This document shows positions 27,601-42,000 of a DNA stretch of 64,000 nucleotides, in pieces. Source of the stretch: Sinohyriopsis cumingii (taxonomy: Eukaryota > Mollusca > Bivalvia > Unionida > Unionidae). Each line of letters starts with the position of its first letter. Position 1 is the stretch's first letter. The stretch is from NCBI GenBank assembly GCA_028554795.2, contig CM068830.1, positions 47,010,227-47,074,226 on the forward strand. The letters run 5' to 3'. The notes under the pieces were generated by a model, which saw only the letters and a program-made list of their open reading frames with translations, ran no database searches and was not told where the DNA came from. The position numbers and the translations under genes were made by a program.

Positions 27601-30600
27601 GCTGTTCATTTTTTGGGGTAGACTATTCATGTTTATGTTTCTGCTTGAAGATCTGTAGAAAATAAGGACATACAGCTAAAGAATATGGTCCAAAGACAAC
27701 TGCATAATTATAGCATACATACAAGTTAAAACATAGGTGCTTATCATAGCATACTACTGTATTTGCCCAAAGTTGTGTACACCATAAGTTTCTGGTAACT
27801 CATATTTTGTTTTCTAAACAACATTTTCATAAACTTTAAGTTTTTGGACTATCATAGTTTGCAATTTTAATGTTATTGTAATTTTCAGACTTCCTAATAA
27901 GATCTGTCCTATACAAGCTGTGTTACGATACATTAAGAAGGCATGTCTCTTGTTAAGTAACACTTTTGTTGCCTAATCACAAAATGTTGACAAAAAAGAA
28001 ACACATACATCTAACATATTAAGAAAATATCTTAATTTAGTTGGTTATGTGTGTTTTTTTAGTTTTAATATACTTTTAACAATTTTAGTCATATCACTAC
28101 GAAGTCTGTTGTGTGCCAGTTTATTGTAATGTGTAACACTGTGGCATCATGCCACCATGTCCCATCCAGTCACATTATCCTGACACCAGGCTGATTATTC
28201 CTTACACTAACCTCTTGATGCTAAATGCCAAGCGATGCTACTGCTAGTACCATTTTTGTAAGTCATTCATATGATTCTACATGGTAATGAAATTCACAAA
28301 ACGTTTACCTTTACATAAATCTAACATCTGGAATTTTTAAATCCTATGGTCAAGTTAAACATTACTTCTCCATTTAATTAAATGGTGCCAATATTATATA
28401 TCTTTCACTGAAAGCTCTTTCTTCTTTAACATTTAAGCAAGAGTGATAGGGAGAGAGATTCAAATCACGATGCTCAAACATGATCATATGTCAACAGGAG
28501 AATTTAATTACAATAATAATAATAATAATAATAATGAGGACTTTGTATAGTGCCTAATCTTTAGAAGCTCTAAGCACTTTACAACATTAGACAACACCTA
28601 TCACAAAAAAAACATACATAATATAATTACAAAAATCAAACACCATGAAATTAGAAAACATAAAAAAAACATGCTGAAAATATTTAAGGTAGGAAACATT
28701 ATTAGGTCTTTAAGTTTGTTCGTGCAGACAAAATAAGTGAGTTTTAAGAGCACTCTTGAATGGGATCACTGTGTCTTTGTGTCTAAGTTCAGTGGGCAAT
28801 TCATTCCATGTTGCTGGGCCCTGGTATGCAAAAGAACGTTGTCCATATGACTTTGTTTTCATAGTGGGAATAATAAGTATATGATTGTCAGAAAAGAAGC
28901 ACTGGTGTATACACATGGGTGAGGTGGGATAGGCATGTTGGACTGGAGTCCGTCAGTGAAACGTAGCAAAGAGAACAAATTTTGTGTTTGATTCTGGATC
29001 AAATGGATAGCCAGTGTAGGGTACAGAGATTGGGTGTGTGTGCTCTGATCGTGGTACTCTAAGTATGATCCGAGCAGCTGTGTTTTGAACTTTTTGAAGT
29101 TTCTGGAGTAGATATTGAGTAGATATTGAGATGAACCAGACATAATTGAGTTACAATAGTCCAGTCTTGAAAGTACTAATGAACACACAAGTGTTTTAGT
29201 GGTATCAACTGAAAGATATTTGCGAATGGAGCTGATGTGTCTCAGCTCAAGATATGCAGCCTTGCATATGTTCATGACATGTTGGTGCAATGTGAGAGTA
29301 CTGTCCAGAGTAACACCTAGGTTTCATACTGACTGTGATGTTGCTGATATTTATTGTTTGAGGTAAAGGATCTGAATGAGAAAGTCTTTGTGTTGTGATC
29401 ATTCATCTGCAGCTTGTTACATATCATCCATGATTTCACATCAGAAATGCACCTCTCTATACCTTGGATGTAGCATCAACTTCAGTTGGGTGGCTAGTAT
29501 TGTATATTTGGGTGTCATCAGCGTACAATTGGTGAGACACTGGATGATGATTTATGACACTTGAGAGCGGCTGAGTGTATAGAATGAAGAGAACAGGTCC
29601 AAGAAAAGACCCCTGTGGAACACCACAACATAGATTAAATGGGCTGGAGTGTATTCCATTTGCAGACACAATTTGTGTCCTGTTGACCGAGTAGGACTTG
29701 AACCACAATAAGGCTGTATCATGAATGCCAAATACATGCTGGAGATGGTTAAGTAATATATCATGGTCTATTGTGTCAAATGCTGCAGACAAATCAAGGA
29801 GGGTGAGGACTGTAATAGTTCCGCTATCAAAAGCAGAGAGAATGTCATCAACTACTTTTAGAAGAGTAGTTTCAGTACTGTGGCAAGGGTGATATGCAGA
29901 ATGTACATTGCTAAAAAGACTGTTTGAATTCAGATGAGATACAAGCTGGGATAGAACAACCTTTTCTAAGATTTTTGATATGAATGGGAGATTAGAAACT
30001 GGGCGGCAGTTCTTTAAATCGTTATGGTCTAGTGTTGGTTTCTTCAGCAGAGGCTTTACAATGGCAGATTTGAAAAATGATGGGAATTCCCCTGATGAGA
30101 GAGAGGTATTAATAACATCAGTTAGTGAAGGCAAAACTGGATCTAAGCACTCAAGCAGTAGTGATGTTGGAATCGGATCAAGTTCACATGACTTTGGTGC
30201 ACTCTTCATCACAATTGTATGTACAAATTCCACAGAGACAGGTTCAAATGCTGCTAATTGTTGCCGCTCAAATTCTGTATCCCAAATGTATGGTGACGAT
30301 GAGTCAATTGAAACTGTGGTGTCAAGCTTATCTCTAATTGTTTGTACTTTGTCACGGAAGAAATTTGCAAACATGTCCGGTAATAAGCCATGGTAATAAT
30401 ACTCACACCTGATTTTTACTCCATTTACAGCCCAAGTACTGACTGGCTACTGTGAAAATTGCAGCACACATTATATTGGAATCAAACATGGGACTATCAT
30501 AGAGGGAGTGCAAATATATGAAGCAACAATACTCAAATCTGCACTAACACTTTTTAATTTAATCCATGAATTACAATGAGGTTATCATGCGCAACAGGTG

Positions 30601-33600
30601 CTGACAACTCAAAATTCACTTTGTTGTCAAACTGCCATTCTGATGCTGGTATTTTCTAGTGTGGAAACCATGGTAATTAAATAAAAAGATGCTAGAAACA
30701 ACTGATACATAGACTATAAAGATTCTGACTTCATTACATCTAACTATTAATCAGCCAACTCAACGAACAAAAACAGTAGTAAATCTTTCACAACTGCACT
30801 CCAATCCTAAGATTTCTGACATTAGGAATAATTGTCTTTGTCCCCAATGTTTGGTACATCAGAAAAGATTTACCTTGTTTACTTTTTGAAAATATATGGT
30901 CAATAATGCAAACACATAGGGTAAGTATGGCAAATGAACATCCCACCTTATACAATTTTGAAGTTTGTTGATATTTCTGATAGAAAGTATTGGAAAGAGT
31001 TTGAAATAATTCAAATATTGAAGCATGCATCACATATTTACCTAAGTATATCAGACAAGGTTGTGATATTATTTGTGAACAGCAGGCCAAGATAACAGAA
31101 GCAAACTGTCTTGAGCATATCCATCCTCTCTGGTCTTGTTCGAAATAATTTCCTTTCTCTTTGCTGTGAAAAATATATCATATTCATTTAGTATCTATTC
31201 ATAATAATAACAGTAACTCTTATTTCAATATTTAATATTCTTTAAGTACTGTGCTAAAATTTAAATTCAAAACAAAATAAGACTTCATAACAAGACAAAA
31301 GAATGGTTGATAGAAGTTTTGGGCTATGGATTTTCCCCAGCTAGTTTGGCATGTGACCCATGCCTTTAACATGAGTTGTTGATTCTGCAAATGCTCTGAC
31401 CCCTTGAATCTTTTCTTTCAAAACCATTTCTACTTAACAATAAATATAGATAACCTTGTGAAAGGTGAACAAATCTAAGCACTAAATAAAATGTGACCAT
31501 TCTTCTTGAACTTAAAAAACTTCTTTTATGCAAGGGAGATTATCTTGTGTATTTTACATCCAGAGCTAAAAAATCAATTAAAATTTGTCATTCAAGTTTG
31601 ACTAAGATATAATTCTTTGATTTTGTTATGAATAGCCATGGGTTAATCTAAATACCACATCTCTTTTCATGCTTTCTTTACATTAAAAAGTGTTCAGAAA
31701 CATTTCACATCAAAAGATAAAACTATTAAACTGAAAATTGAAATAACTTTTTTTTGCCGCTACTGTTCATCCTTGCAAGTCACCAGTAAGACTTTCTGTT
31801 GGGCATTAAAAGATGGGGCTCAACAAAATCCATTTGTCCACCATTCCTAACAGTCATAGTCTAATACCTTAAACAAAGAGTAGCAATTACAAAATTGTTG
31901 AGGGTGAACCTGAAATTTCCAAGCTGGCAAGTATCTCAGCAACAGTAATTTAATTTAACTGGAAGTTGAAAAACCAGTCTGATTGTTTAGTGAACAAGTC
32001 TATAAATTATGCCACAAACAGCAGCCAATGACAACAAGCAATTTAATTCATGCCAGATTCTGCCAGTAGGTAACATCTTGATAATTATTAAATAGAGCTG
32101 ATTATTAAATCCAGATTATCATTAAATCCATATAATTATTACATCTCTGAAATATGTATAGGGTCATTGTCAGTTCTACATATTACATTGTTAACTGTGG
32201 CAAAGTCAACACTGACAATAAAGTTCAGGGAATGATAATGTGTACTACCATCATCTAAAAAAACTAATATTTATGTATTACACCAAACATAAATGAGCTT
32301 TGTGTGCATCTATATGTCAAGATGAAAACTGTTGCTGAATGTTGTTCATTCTTAAAGATAAAAATGCAATGTTACCTTTTGCAGTAAATGTGGGTTGCAA
32401 TGAATTGTGCAATGTGTGAACCAATCAATGTTCAGAAATATACATAAAGTATAATTATGTGATTTGTTGTATTGGGACTGAAAAGTGTTTCATTAATGTA
32501 AATTTTTCTTCTGAAAATTTTACTTAATGAAAATTGTTAATGTGAATTTTCTCTGCATTCTACAAAAAAACCCAGCAACCTTCTTGTTCAGATATTTCCT
32601 GAAGTCATCACCCTCTTTTGTCTCCATCCATCCCATGCTGGAAGGGCATACTGAAATCTTGTCTATTTCAACCTCTTCATCTTGTGGGTTATCTCCCTCA
32701 TAGAACTCTTCTGCATTTAGAGTCAAAGCAAGGTCCTGTTTTTCCTTGAAAGGAAAAGAATCATAATTTAAAGACACAGGTGGCGCTCTACAGCTGCGTA
32801 TTTTGCATAGGGTTAGGATTTTAAAGAAAAAGAATTTCCCTGGCTTTCCTCACTAGTTATACTGGCTATTTAAAAAAGACCTTGTATATCTTAGGTATAA
32901 TTCAAAAAACCTTTAATTCCCTTTATTTTGGTGTATGATTGATGGGTATAATATGGGTTATAGAGTATACAGCTTGGCCTTACTCCAGATGTGCACCTTT
33001 CAAAAAAGTGATAGCTCCACTTGGTCATTTTCACTTCCTGAACTTCAGAGGTAAATTGTATAAAAAAGAGCAGATAACTATTTTTACATTTTATATATTT
33101 GGTAATTCATTCATTGCACTTTCAGAAGCTGGTATTGTCTAGTCTGGCAAAATTCATTTCCCCTATTTTAATAGCTGCTATGGATAGTGTACTTTAGACT
33201 AATTCAGGCTGATTTTTTAGCACAAGGGAGCAGTCATTTTAGTTAGCACTGTGTTTAAATCATGTACAATTTCCAAAAGTACAATATCCAAAGAAATATC
33301 ATCCACATTACATTAATGTAGCATAAAGGTATGCCAACATTCTCTCCATTGTGCATGTTTACATGCAAACAACTTCACCTTATATATGTCACTCTCTCAA
33401 AAGTACATAATAACTGGTGAGCTACTGCAATGTCAATTTCAGCAATTTTTATCTGACTCAAAAGGAAACAACATGCACACACATATGCATGTGCACAAAC
33501 ACACACACACACAACTGGGGACAATCTTGCCTGAACTGAAATAAAAAGTAAAATATACATCTTAACATTTTAATCAATGCAGAGTGTGTAAGATTAAACC

Positions 33601-36600
33601 TTGCAATTCTTTTATGTTTCACCAGTTTTCACTTTACTCTTAAGTTCGACCAAGATGTTGTTGGTGTCGCTTTGGGTTTAATGCCATTTTTCAGCGCAAG
33701 ATAGGCTATACATGGCTGCTAGTAAAACTGGTGGAGGAAGAACCCAGGGAAACCCTGTTAAAAGCCACCAACCCACAGGAAGCTACTGGCAAGTTTTCTC
33801 ACATTGACTGAGCTTGAAACTCTAACACACACAGACTGAGGTGAGATGGCAGTAATCAGTAAAGGCAAGCACTTTAAACCACTCAGTCACCCAGGACCCC
33901 AATTGTAGAGGTAATTTAAATAGTCTAGATGAATCCATAATTTATGATTTATGTAAGAAAAGATTACAAATGATCTTATTACAAAGCAAAATGGCATAAA
34001 ACCCACAATAACAACAGTTATTACCACAAATCAATGGGGATTTAGTAAATTAACTTAGAAATGCGTTCATGCAACATGTATGCCTCACCAAAGTGCTTGA
34101 AATGACCTATATGCAAAACTTAAGATGTGATGGACAGAAAAATGGTTTTTGTTTTTTGTTTTTGTTGGTTTTAATAACAGTTTTAACACATTACTTGACT
34201 ATATCATGCACAGGAAATGGAACCAGAATGCCTTTCCCAAGAATGCACCTAGACAGCTGACCCAAGTTTGACAGAGTCAGTATTAACATGAGACCATTCA
34301 ATTACGAGTCAAATGTACTACCAGCTGAGCTACCATGGCAGGATTGTCAGACAACAGAAACACTATGCTACTACCACTATCACGTCCAGGCATAATGAAG
34401 TTGAGTATTGAGAGGAACTGAAAATACTACCGACAATAGAGCTGGTAATTAAGAAGAGGCTAATTATGTTATCTTATGAAAACAAAAAAAAAAAAGACAT
34501 CCAAAGTGCAAAATATTCATCCAAAATGATGACAGAGTGAAATTTGGTAAGAAAATATATGGAGAAAACTTCCTTGTGATTAAAAAAAAATCTGAAGGAT
34601 TGATAAAACTGGTGAAAAGGTACAAGCAAAAGTACAAACTGACAATGTTGGAATTAGGTGTTATCCCTCTATCCAACTGGAGACAGCTTTCTCTGACTTC
34701 CAACATTGCAAACAGATAGATGGCTTTAGGACTTCCATTGCTAAAACAGGCTAAAAGAATGTTTAATATCTTTAGCTTCAAAGGATTGGATCTGCAAGGT
34801 GGTGAATGTTCTCATAATATATTTTGATTGGGAAATGTATCAGAGTAAGAAATATGGCCATACAACATGGATGCCCCTGACATATGATACAGCTGGTTTC
34901 CATATGGAAAGGTCAAACAGGACGACTGAATTTTTTTATTTGGAAAAATTGAAAATTAATTTTCATCAATGGTTTGCAAATATAAAGCATCATGCTAAAT
35001 TAGGTTTCAACTGATTAAGCCCTCAAAAAATTACTGAGTGGAAACCAAATAGATTTTAATTCATGAAGATCTCAAATATTATTGAGTCGAAACAATAATT
35101 TGGTTTCAATCTATTCTCACAAATTGCTCAAAATTTATTACAGATGTGAGATCATGTGATGGGCATATGTGGATTACACTATATGTTTCCTCCAGTGAAT
35201 ACAGTGGAGGAAAAAAATAAGTTAGTCTTCCAAAGCCCACTATATATGTCTGGAACATACTCTGTTTTCTTGATATTAAGTTATGTAAGTGCTTAATTTT
35301 CCTGCATGGAATATCTATCTATCCTATGTAATCATCCCCATACCCTGCCATTTAAGGCTAGGTCAAATAAATTAGGCAGAATTAAAACTACCATGTCCAT
35401 TGCCATATACAGACTCCAAAATGGGTACTTTTACCAGAACTTCAAATTTTATATGCACTTTGTTTACATCTGAAATGATTTTGATATTCACTTTGCATTT
35501 CTTTGAATCGATTCACATTTATAATTCAAATATCTTGGGGGGCCTGAGTGGCCGTGCGGTGTAAAGTGTTCACTGTTACAGATCACTGCCATCTCACCTC
35601 TGTATGCATGGGTTCGAGTCTCGGGTTCAGCCAATGTGGGTATGTGAGAAAGCATGCCAGTAGCTTCTCATGGGTCGGTGGTTCTTTCCGGGGTTTACCT
35701 GGGTTCTTCCTCCACCATTAATACTGGCCGCCATGTATAGCCTATCTTGTGCTGAAAAATGGCATTTAACCCTACAACAACAACAACAACAAATATCTTG
35801 CTATCTATCATTTACTGACTCAAAAGCATTATGATTTTGCATTTATCACTTCCATTCATTGTTTTCTTTTAGTTCTCTTGGAATGAAAAGGAAATACATT
35901 TACTGATGTTGGGTTTTCCATGTTCGAGTGCTAAAGGGAGAGAACTACTGCTCTGTATATCTTGTCTTACTGAAAGTCTAGTGATACTGCAAATGTATAA
36001 ACTGCAAAGCCAGTACTGAATTTGCAATAACAATTTAAAAACCCAACTACAATGAATGCATCTGTAGATGTGAAGAGTCTCTCTTTCTTTTGGTCAAAAA
36101 AAAATTGCACATACACACCACTTACAATGATTTCATCACATCAGTGATAGTCTTGGCTTGTAAAAAAAAGAACTGTGTGCCAAAGTAAAGAATCCGATCC
36201 TTGTTTATTGTGTGAATGGGCTTTCACTTGTGTAAATGTAGTAAATATCTATGCATGTATCATGTTTAATGGCACATCACCACAATCCTGACTAATAGTG
36301 GCAAGAAAGATTAGGTATTCCAAAAAAGGACAAACAAAGAAATGATAAATGTAAAAAGAAGAGTAAAACCAATTAAATACAAAGACATTATTTTTTCTAT
36401 ATAAACAAGACATAAAAAGTCCAAGACCTTCTCAAATCGAACATCATCATGGGACACATCCTGGGCAAAAAAGATAACTTACATTAATCACCTCTTACGA
36501 CATGTATCCAAGAGCAGGGATTGGGGGGGGGGGGCGGTAAATTTAGCAGCAACCTGAAAATAATTAGTAGCTGACTGTTATATCCATTCATTGAATGAAT

Positions 36601-37315
36601 TCATTTTTCATTCCATTTATGTTTATCATTCATGGTTTTGAGTTCTGTATTTAGCTTTTTTTTTTTCCCTTAATTCTCTTTAAACTGTAATTATATTTTC
36701 AATTGGTGTGTAGTCTGCATTTTCTTTCAAGTTCCCTTCTGCATTCCATTTTTGTTTCACTGGAAAAAATACCCGTTTCTTGGTCTGTATATAATGACCT
36801 AAGGAAAACTCAAATCAATGATATTCTGTACCCTAGTCTGCAATCCATACTACTAACCTGTACCACCTCTTAAGAGACAAGTGGTTAAGTGAAAGCAGAG
36901 AGAAAGCAAGAGAGAAAAAGGGAGGGAGAGAGACAAAAGATAATGGCAGAGAGAAAGTGAGGAAGAGACACGCTCATGCTGATTGACCACTAATGGAAAG
37001 ATGGACTAAAATTATTGAAAAAGAAGCAAAATTTACAATTTGGATTTCAGCAATTTCTTTTGACATGCCATACAGCTTTTGCATGCTAACTGCTTTTCGC
37101 ACATCCTTCACTTGGGGATTTTCAAGGCTGCCTGGATATTTTTCCCTAAAATATATCAGAAATCGGATAAAAAGCAACACAAATGCCAGAAATTCTGTGC
37201 AACTAGTTTCGCATTTAATTTATGCTTCTTCAGACACGAAATGTTTTGAAAGAAATGGATGACATCTTTTATTTTAAAATAACAATTACATCATTACGTA
37301 ACAGCATAAATGATA

Positions 37316-37366
<51 letters not shown>

Positions 37367-39000
37367 GAACCCTGCTATAACGAGATAATACAATAATTGG
37401 GGACCAAAAAATTGGATCGCGTTAGTATCGGGATCGCATTAATGCTGGGTTTTACAGTATTTTACTTTTTTCAGAGAACAACTCATTGGCAAATGTATGT
37501 GTATTCATGTCTAATGTATATGATGAATAGGGTATCAACACCGTTTACTATCGTGCCGTCGTTGCATGCAGTTCATCTATAATGTATGTAATTCCATTGA
37601 AAAATTTCTCACAGATTTACAATATTCAGTAATTTTTTCCCCAGATCATTGTGTCTGAATTCAACGTCTAATATACAGCATGAACAGAGTATCAACACCG
37701 TTTACTTGCCATCTGATATTGTACCATCGGGACTTGCAATTAATCCATAATATATGTAATTCCATTGCAAAAACTGCATATATATTTAAACTATTCAATA
37801 ATTTTGTCACACATCATTATGTGTCTGAATTCAATTGGAAAAATTAACAGCAAAATTAGGTTAAGAACGACAAAGCACGTGTATGGTTCATTACGTTCCA
37901 GGGTCTATGAACGGTGTCTGTACAAATTTCATACTGCTAAATTTTCTCATATGCATTTCCGTGTACATTTACCCATTGCAAATTTCCAATAATTAACGTG
38001 TGTATGCCTATTCGTTTGAACGACTACAGCAAGAATAATTAACAATCAACACATGCTTTCAGCGTGCATATAACTTTCACTTCAGATTTTGTGAATATCG
38101 AAAGAAATGTGTGAGAACTCCTATAACAATCATTGCGCAAAGTGCAGAGACTGATTTGCATTTGTGAATTTGCTTTTCCATAATGGTAAAATATTTTTAT
38201 AAAAAATAGGAGATTAATAATGAGTTCATAAACAAACACCATACCCATGTAAAACCAGACAACTATGTGCAGTAGACCTGCAATGGTCATGAGTCACTTT
38301 TATAAAAAAATTAAGCTGAATGTACGTACAATTTCCTACCCTTTCAATTTCCAGCTAATAAAGCAGACATTATTTACTGGTCAACTGATTACGTCTAATA
38401 ACACCACCAAGCCCAGCAAACATCTTGGCGGCTTTTGTTTTTTGATGTTTAATAAACTGTGAGAATCTTTTATCAACCACTGCATTGTCTGCTGCTTGGT
38501 TATGTATGTAGTTAATGAAAAAACACATGTCGGCTATTGTTTAAGCAACGATTGTATACAGAATTAATTGAAGACAATCACAAAGATGACTTACTGGCTT
38601 TACTCCAATGTTTATTTTGGCATAACACTTCAGGAACCTAGTGATATTTTTAAATTTCAGAAGCTATGCCACAATCATATTATATTAAAATTCATACACG
38701 AACTCTTCCCCAAAATGATAAGAGATATTTTACACACTATTTCTCGTACTTAAAAAAAATATTCTTTGCCGGTACAAGAAGAATACACATACATGTATTT
38801 AAAATTTCAGGAACCATGCCACGATCATATTAAATTTGAATTCATACATGATCTCTTCCCCATAATGATAATAAATTTAATATACACTATTTCATGTACT
38901 TTGAACAAAAAATAATTTTTCATGTGCGAATGAATATATGAAATTTCAGGAGCCATGACACAACCGTGTTATATCCAAGTTCACGTTATAGCAGGGTTGC

Positions 39001-39072
<72 letters not shown>

Positions 39073-42000
39073 TGACAGGATCTAAAAGATACAAGAGTCT
39101 CTAATGAAACCTGATTCATTAAAATAATAAAATAAAATAGAGACAAACAGTCATACATATAATTATATTGTTATAAAGGATATATAATATATCAATTTAA
39201 AAACAAAATACAATTTTATATAGTGCATTGACATTAAGGTCATTAGGATACAAAGTATCTAACTTATGAATCCAATAAGTTCCTTTTATGAGTTTATTCA
39301 TGTCACCATGCACAATATCTATTGGCATGAAAGAAAAATCGAGTAAAGAGTGATTACTGGTGTTAAAGTGTGTTGAAATATTAGAGGAAAACTGAGGATC
39401 TCTATAATTTTTTATATGAAAGCAATGATTATTCATTCTCTTAGAAACTTGTTGAAGTGTTTGTCCAACATCCTGCATGCTACATTTCTTACAGATCATC
39501 AAATAAATTACATCAGTTGATATGCAGTTAGTGTTATCATGTAGAGAAAATACATCTTTTGTCTCAGCACTACTGAAAGGTGTACTTTCTCTTATGTTTG
39601 CACATTGAAAGCACCGGTGTCCGTTACGTTTAGATGAAAATTGTCTTTTTTTATTATCTGCCTGTTGAGTTCTAATTAGAAAATCTTGCAAATTCTTGGA
39701 TCTTCTATAAGCGAGAATTTGTTTATTTTTTGTAAAGTGATTTTATGGTGGTTTCATTTGATAAATTTAGGAGACTATACTATTTATTAATTATAAGACC
39801 TATATTAGGTAATGAAGGATTATACTGTATTGTAAAAGGAATTATATTTTTCTCTATTTTACATTCTGCTGTGTTTAAAGGGTCATGTTGATTAAGATTA
39901 CAGGCTTTGTTCAGCACATAATAATAATAATAACAATAATAATAATAATGAGGACTTTGTACAGCGCCTAATCTTTAGAAGCTCTAAGCGCTTTACAACA
40001 TTAGACAACACCTATAACATAAAAAACATAATGATATGATTAAAAAAACAAACACCATGAAATTAGAAAATATAAAAAAAACATGCTGAGAATATTTAAG
40101 GTAGGTAGGAAACATTATTAGGTCTTTAAGTTTGTTCTTGCAGTCAAAATAAGTGAGTTTTAAGAGCACTCTTGAATGGGATCACTGTGTCTTTGTGTCT
40201 AAGTTCAGTGGGCAATTCATTTTCATAGTGGGAATAATGAGTATACGATTGTCAGAAGAGGAGAGTAAGTATCTCGCTGGTGTGTACACATGGGTGAGGT
40301 CGGATAGGTATGCTGGACTAAAGTCCGACAGTGAAACGTAGCAAAGAGAACAAATTTTGTGTTTGATTCTGGATCGAATGGATAGCCAGTGTAGGGTACA
40401 GAGCAGCAGGGAGGTGTGCTCTGATCGTGGTACTCTAAGTATGATCCGAGCAGCTGTGTTTTGAACTTTTTGAAGTTTCTGGAGCAGATATTGAGATGAA
40501 CCAGACATAACTGAGTTACAATAGTCCAGTCTTGAAAGTACTAATGAACACACAAGTGTTTTAGTGGCATCAACTGAAAGATATTTGCGAATTGAGCTGA
40601 TGCATCTCAGCTCAAGATATGCAGCCTTGCATACGTTCATGACATGTTGGTGTAATGCGAAAGTACTGTCCAGAGTAACACATAGGTTTCGTACTGATTG
40701 TGTGAATTTAATGTTGGTGTTGCTGATATTTATTGTTTGAGGTAAAGGATGTGAATGAGAAAGTCTTTGTGTTGTGATCAGAATGGCCTCAGTTATATGT
40801 GTAGGATAATTTCTATTTTGGAAATATGTTTGTAATTTATTCAACAAATTTTGAAATTGACAATCATCTGAAATAATACATTGGTATTTTTTGGCCTGGC
40901 TATATGGTATACTGTTTTTACATGACATGGGATGATAAGAAGAATATTCCACATACTAGTGGATATTAGTTTCTTTGATATGAATATTTGTAGAGATAGT
41001 GTTATCAATATTTTTTATTACATTTGCATCTAAAAATGAAACATGCATACCTGATGCAACATAAGTAAATTTAATTGTTGAGTGAAAATGATTTAGGCCA
41101 TCAATAAATTTTTCAGTTCTTGAGTTGAATGGTTCCAGATCATAAATATGTCATCTAAATATCTAAACCAAACAGATGGATTAAACTTTTTGTTTTGAAG
41201 AAAATCTTTTTCTAATTTTCTCATGAAAATGGAAGCATAAGGAGGAGCCATAGGACTACCCTTTGCTGTACCCATTATTTGGATATTATTCATATTAATT
41301 GAAAATAATTATTTTCCAAGATAGGTTTTATTATTTTACAAATATCTTCATTAGATAGTGTGTCATTATTAGGATTGTTATCAAGAAAATATTTAAACGC
41401 TTCAATACCATCTGCATGTGGAATGTTGGTATATAGTGATGTTACATCTAATGATATCAGGGTTGAGTTATCAGATAGCTGTGGAAGAGACTTCAACTTT
41501 TTAATGAAATCAGTAGTATCTTTAATGTATGAAGGAAGTGATTTCATTAAAGGTTGTAAAACACTGTCAATAAATTTGGATAGGATTTCATTATATGAAT
41601 TACAACCTGATATAATGGGTCGTCCTGGATACTTTAAAGGTAAATTATGGTCAGGTTTTTTTTATGAGTTTCGGGTAATATGTAGAATTATGGTATACGT
41701 ATGTTAAGAAGGAAAGTATCAAATTCCTCATATACAAAATTATTATTTTTAGCAATCTCATTGATGCATGTTGAAATCTTTTATTTAATTTCTACTGATG
41801 GGTCTTTGTTAATATGTTTGTAGTATTTGTCATCATTTAATTATGTTCAACTTCTTTAATTTTTTTAAAAATTGATATATTATATATCCTTTTTAACAAT
41901 ATAATTATATGTATGACTGTTTGTCTTTTGTTTATTTTATTATTTCCTAAAATATATAAAAACCAAACAATAGATTAACTGGTGCCAGCTAAAACTCATG

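Noticed and set aside
29980..30396. 138-residue plus-strand frame
   Set aside because: Antisense shadow of the CR1-like reverse transcriptase frame.
34270..34345. A functional tRNA gene
   Set aside because: A good A box is present, but there is no B box or complete cloverleaf; it fits a SINE fragment.
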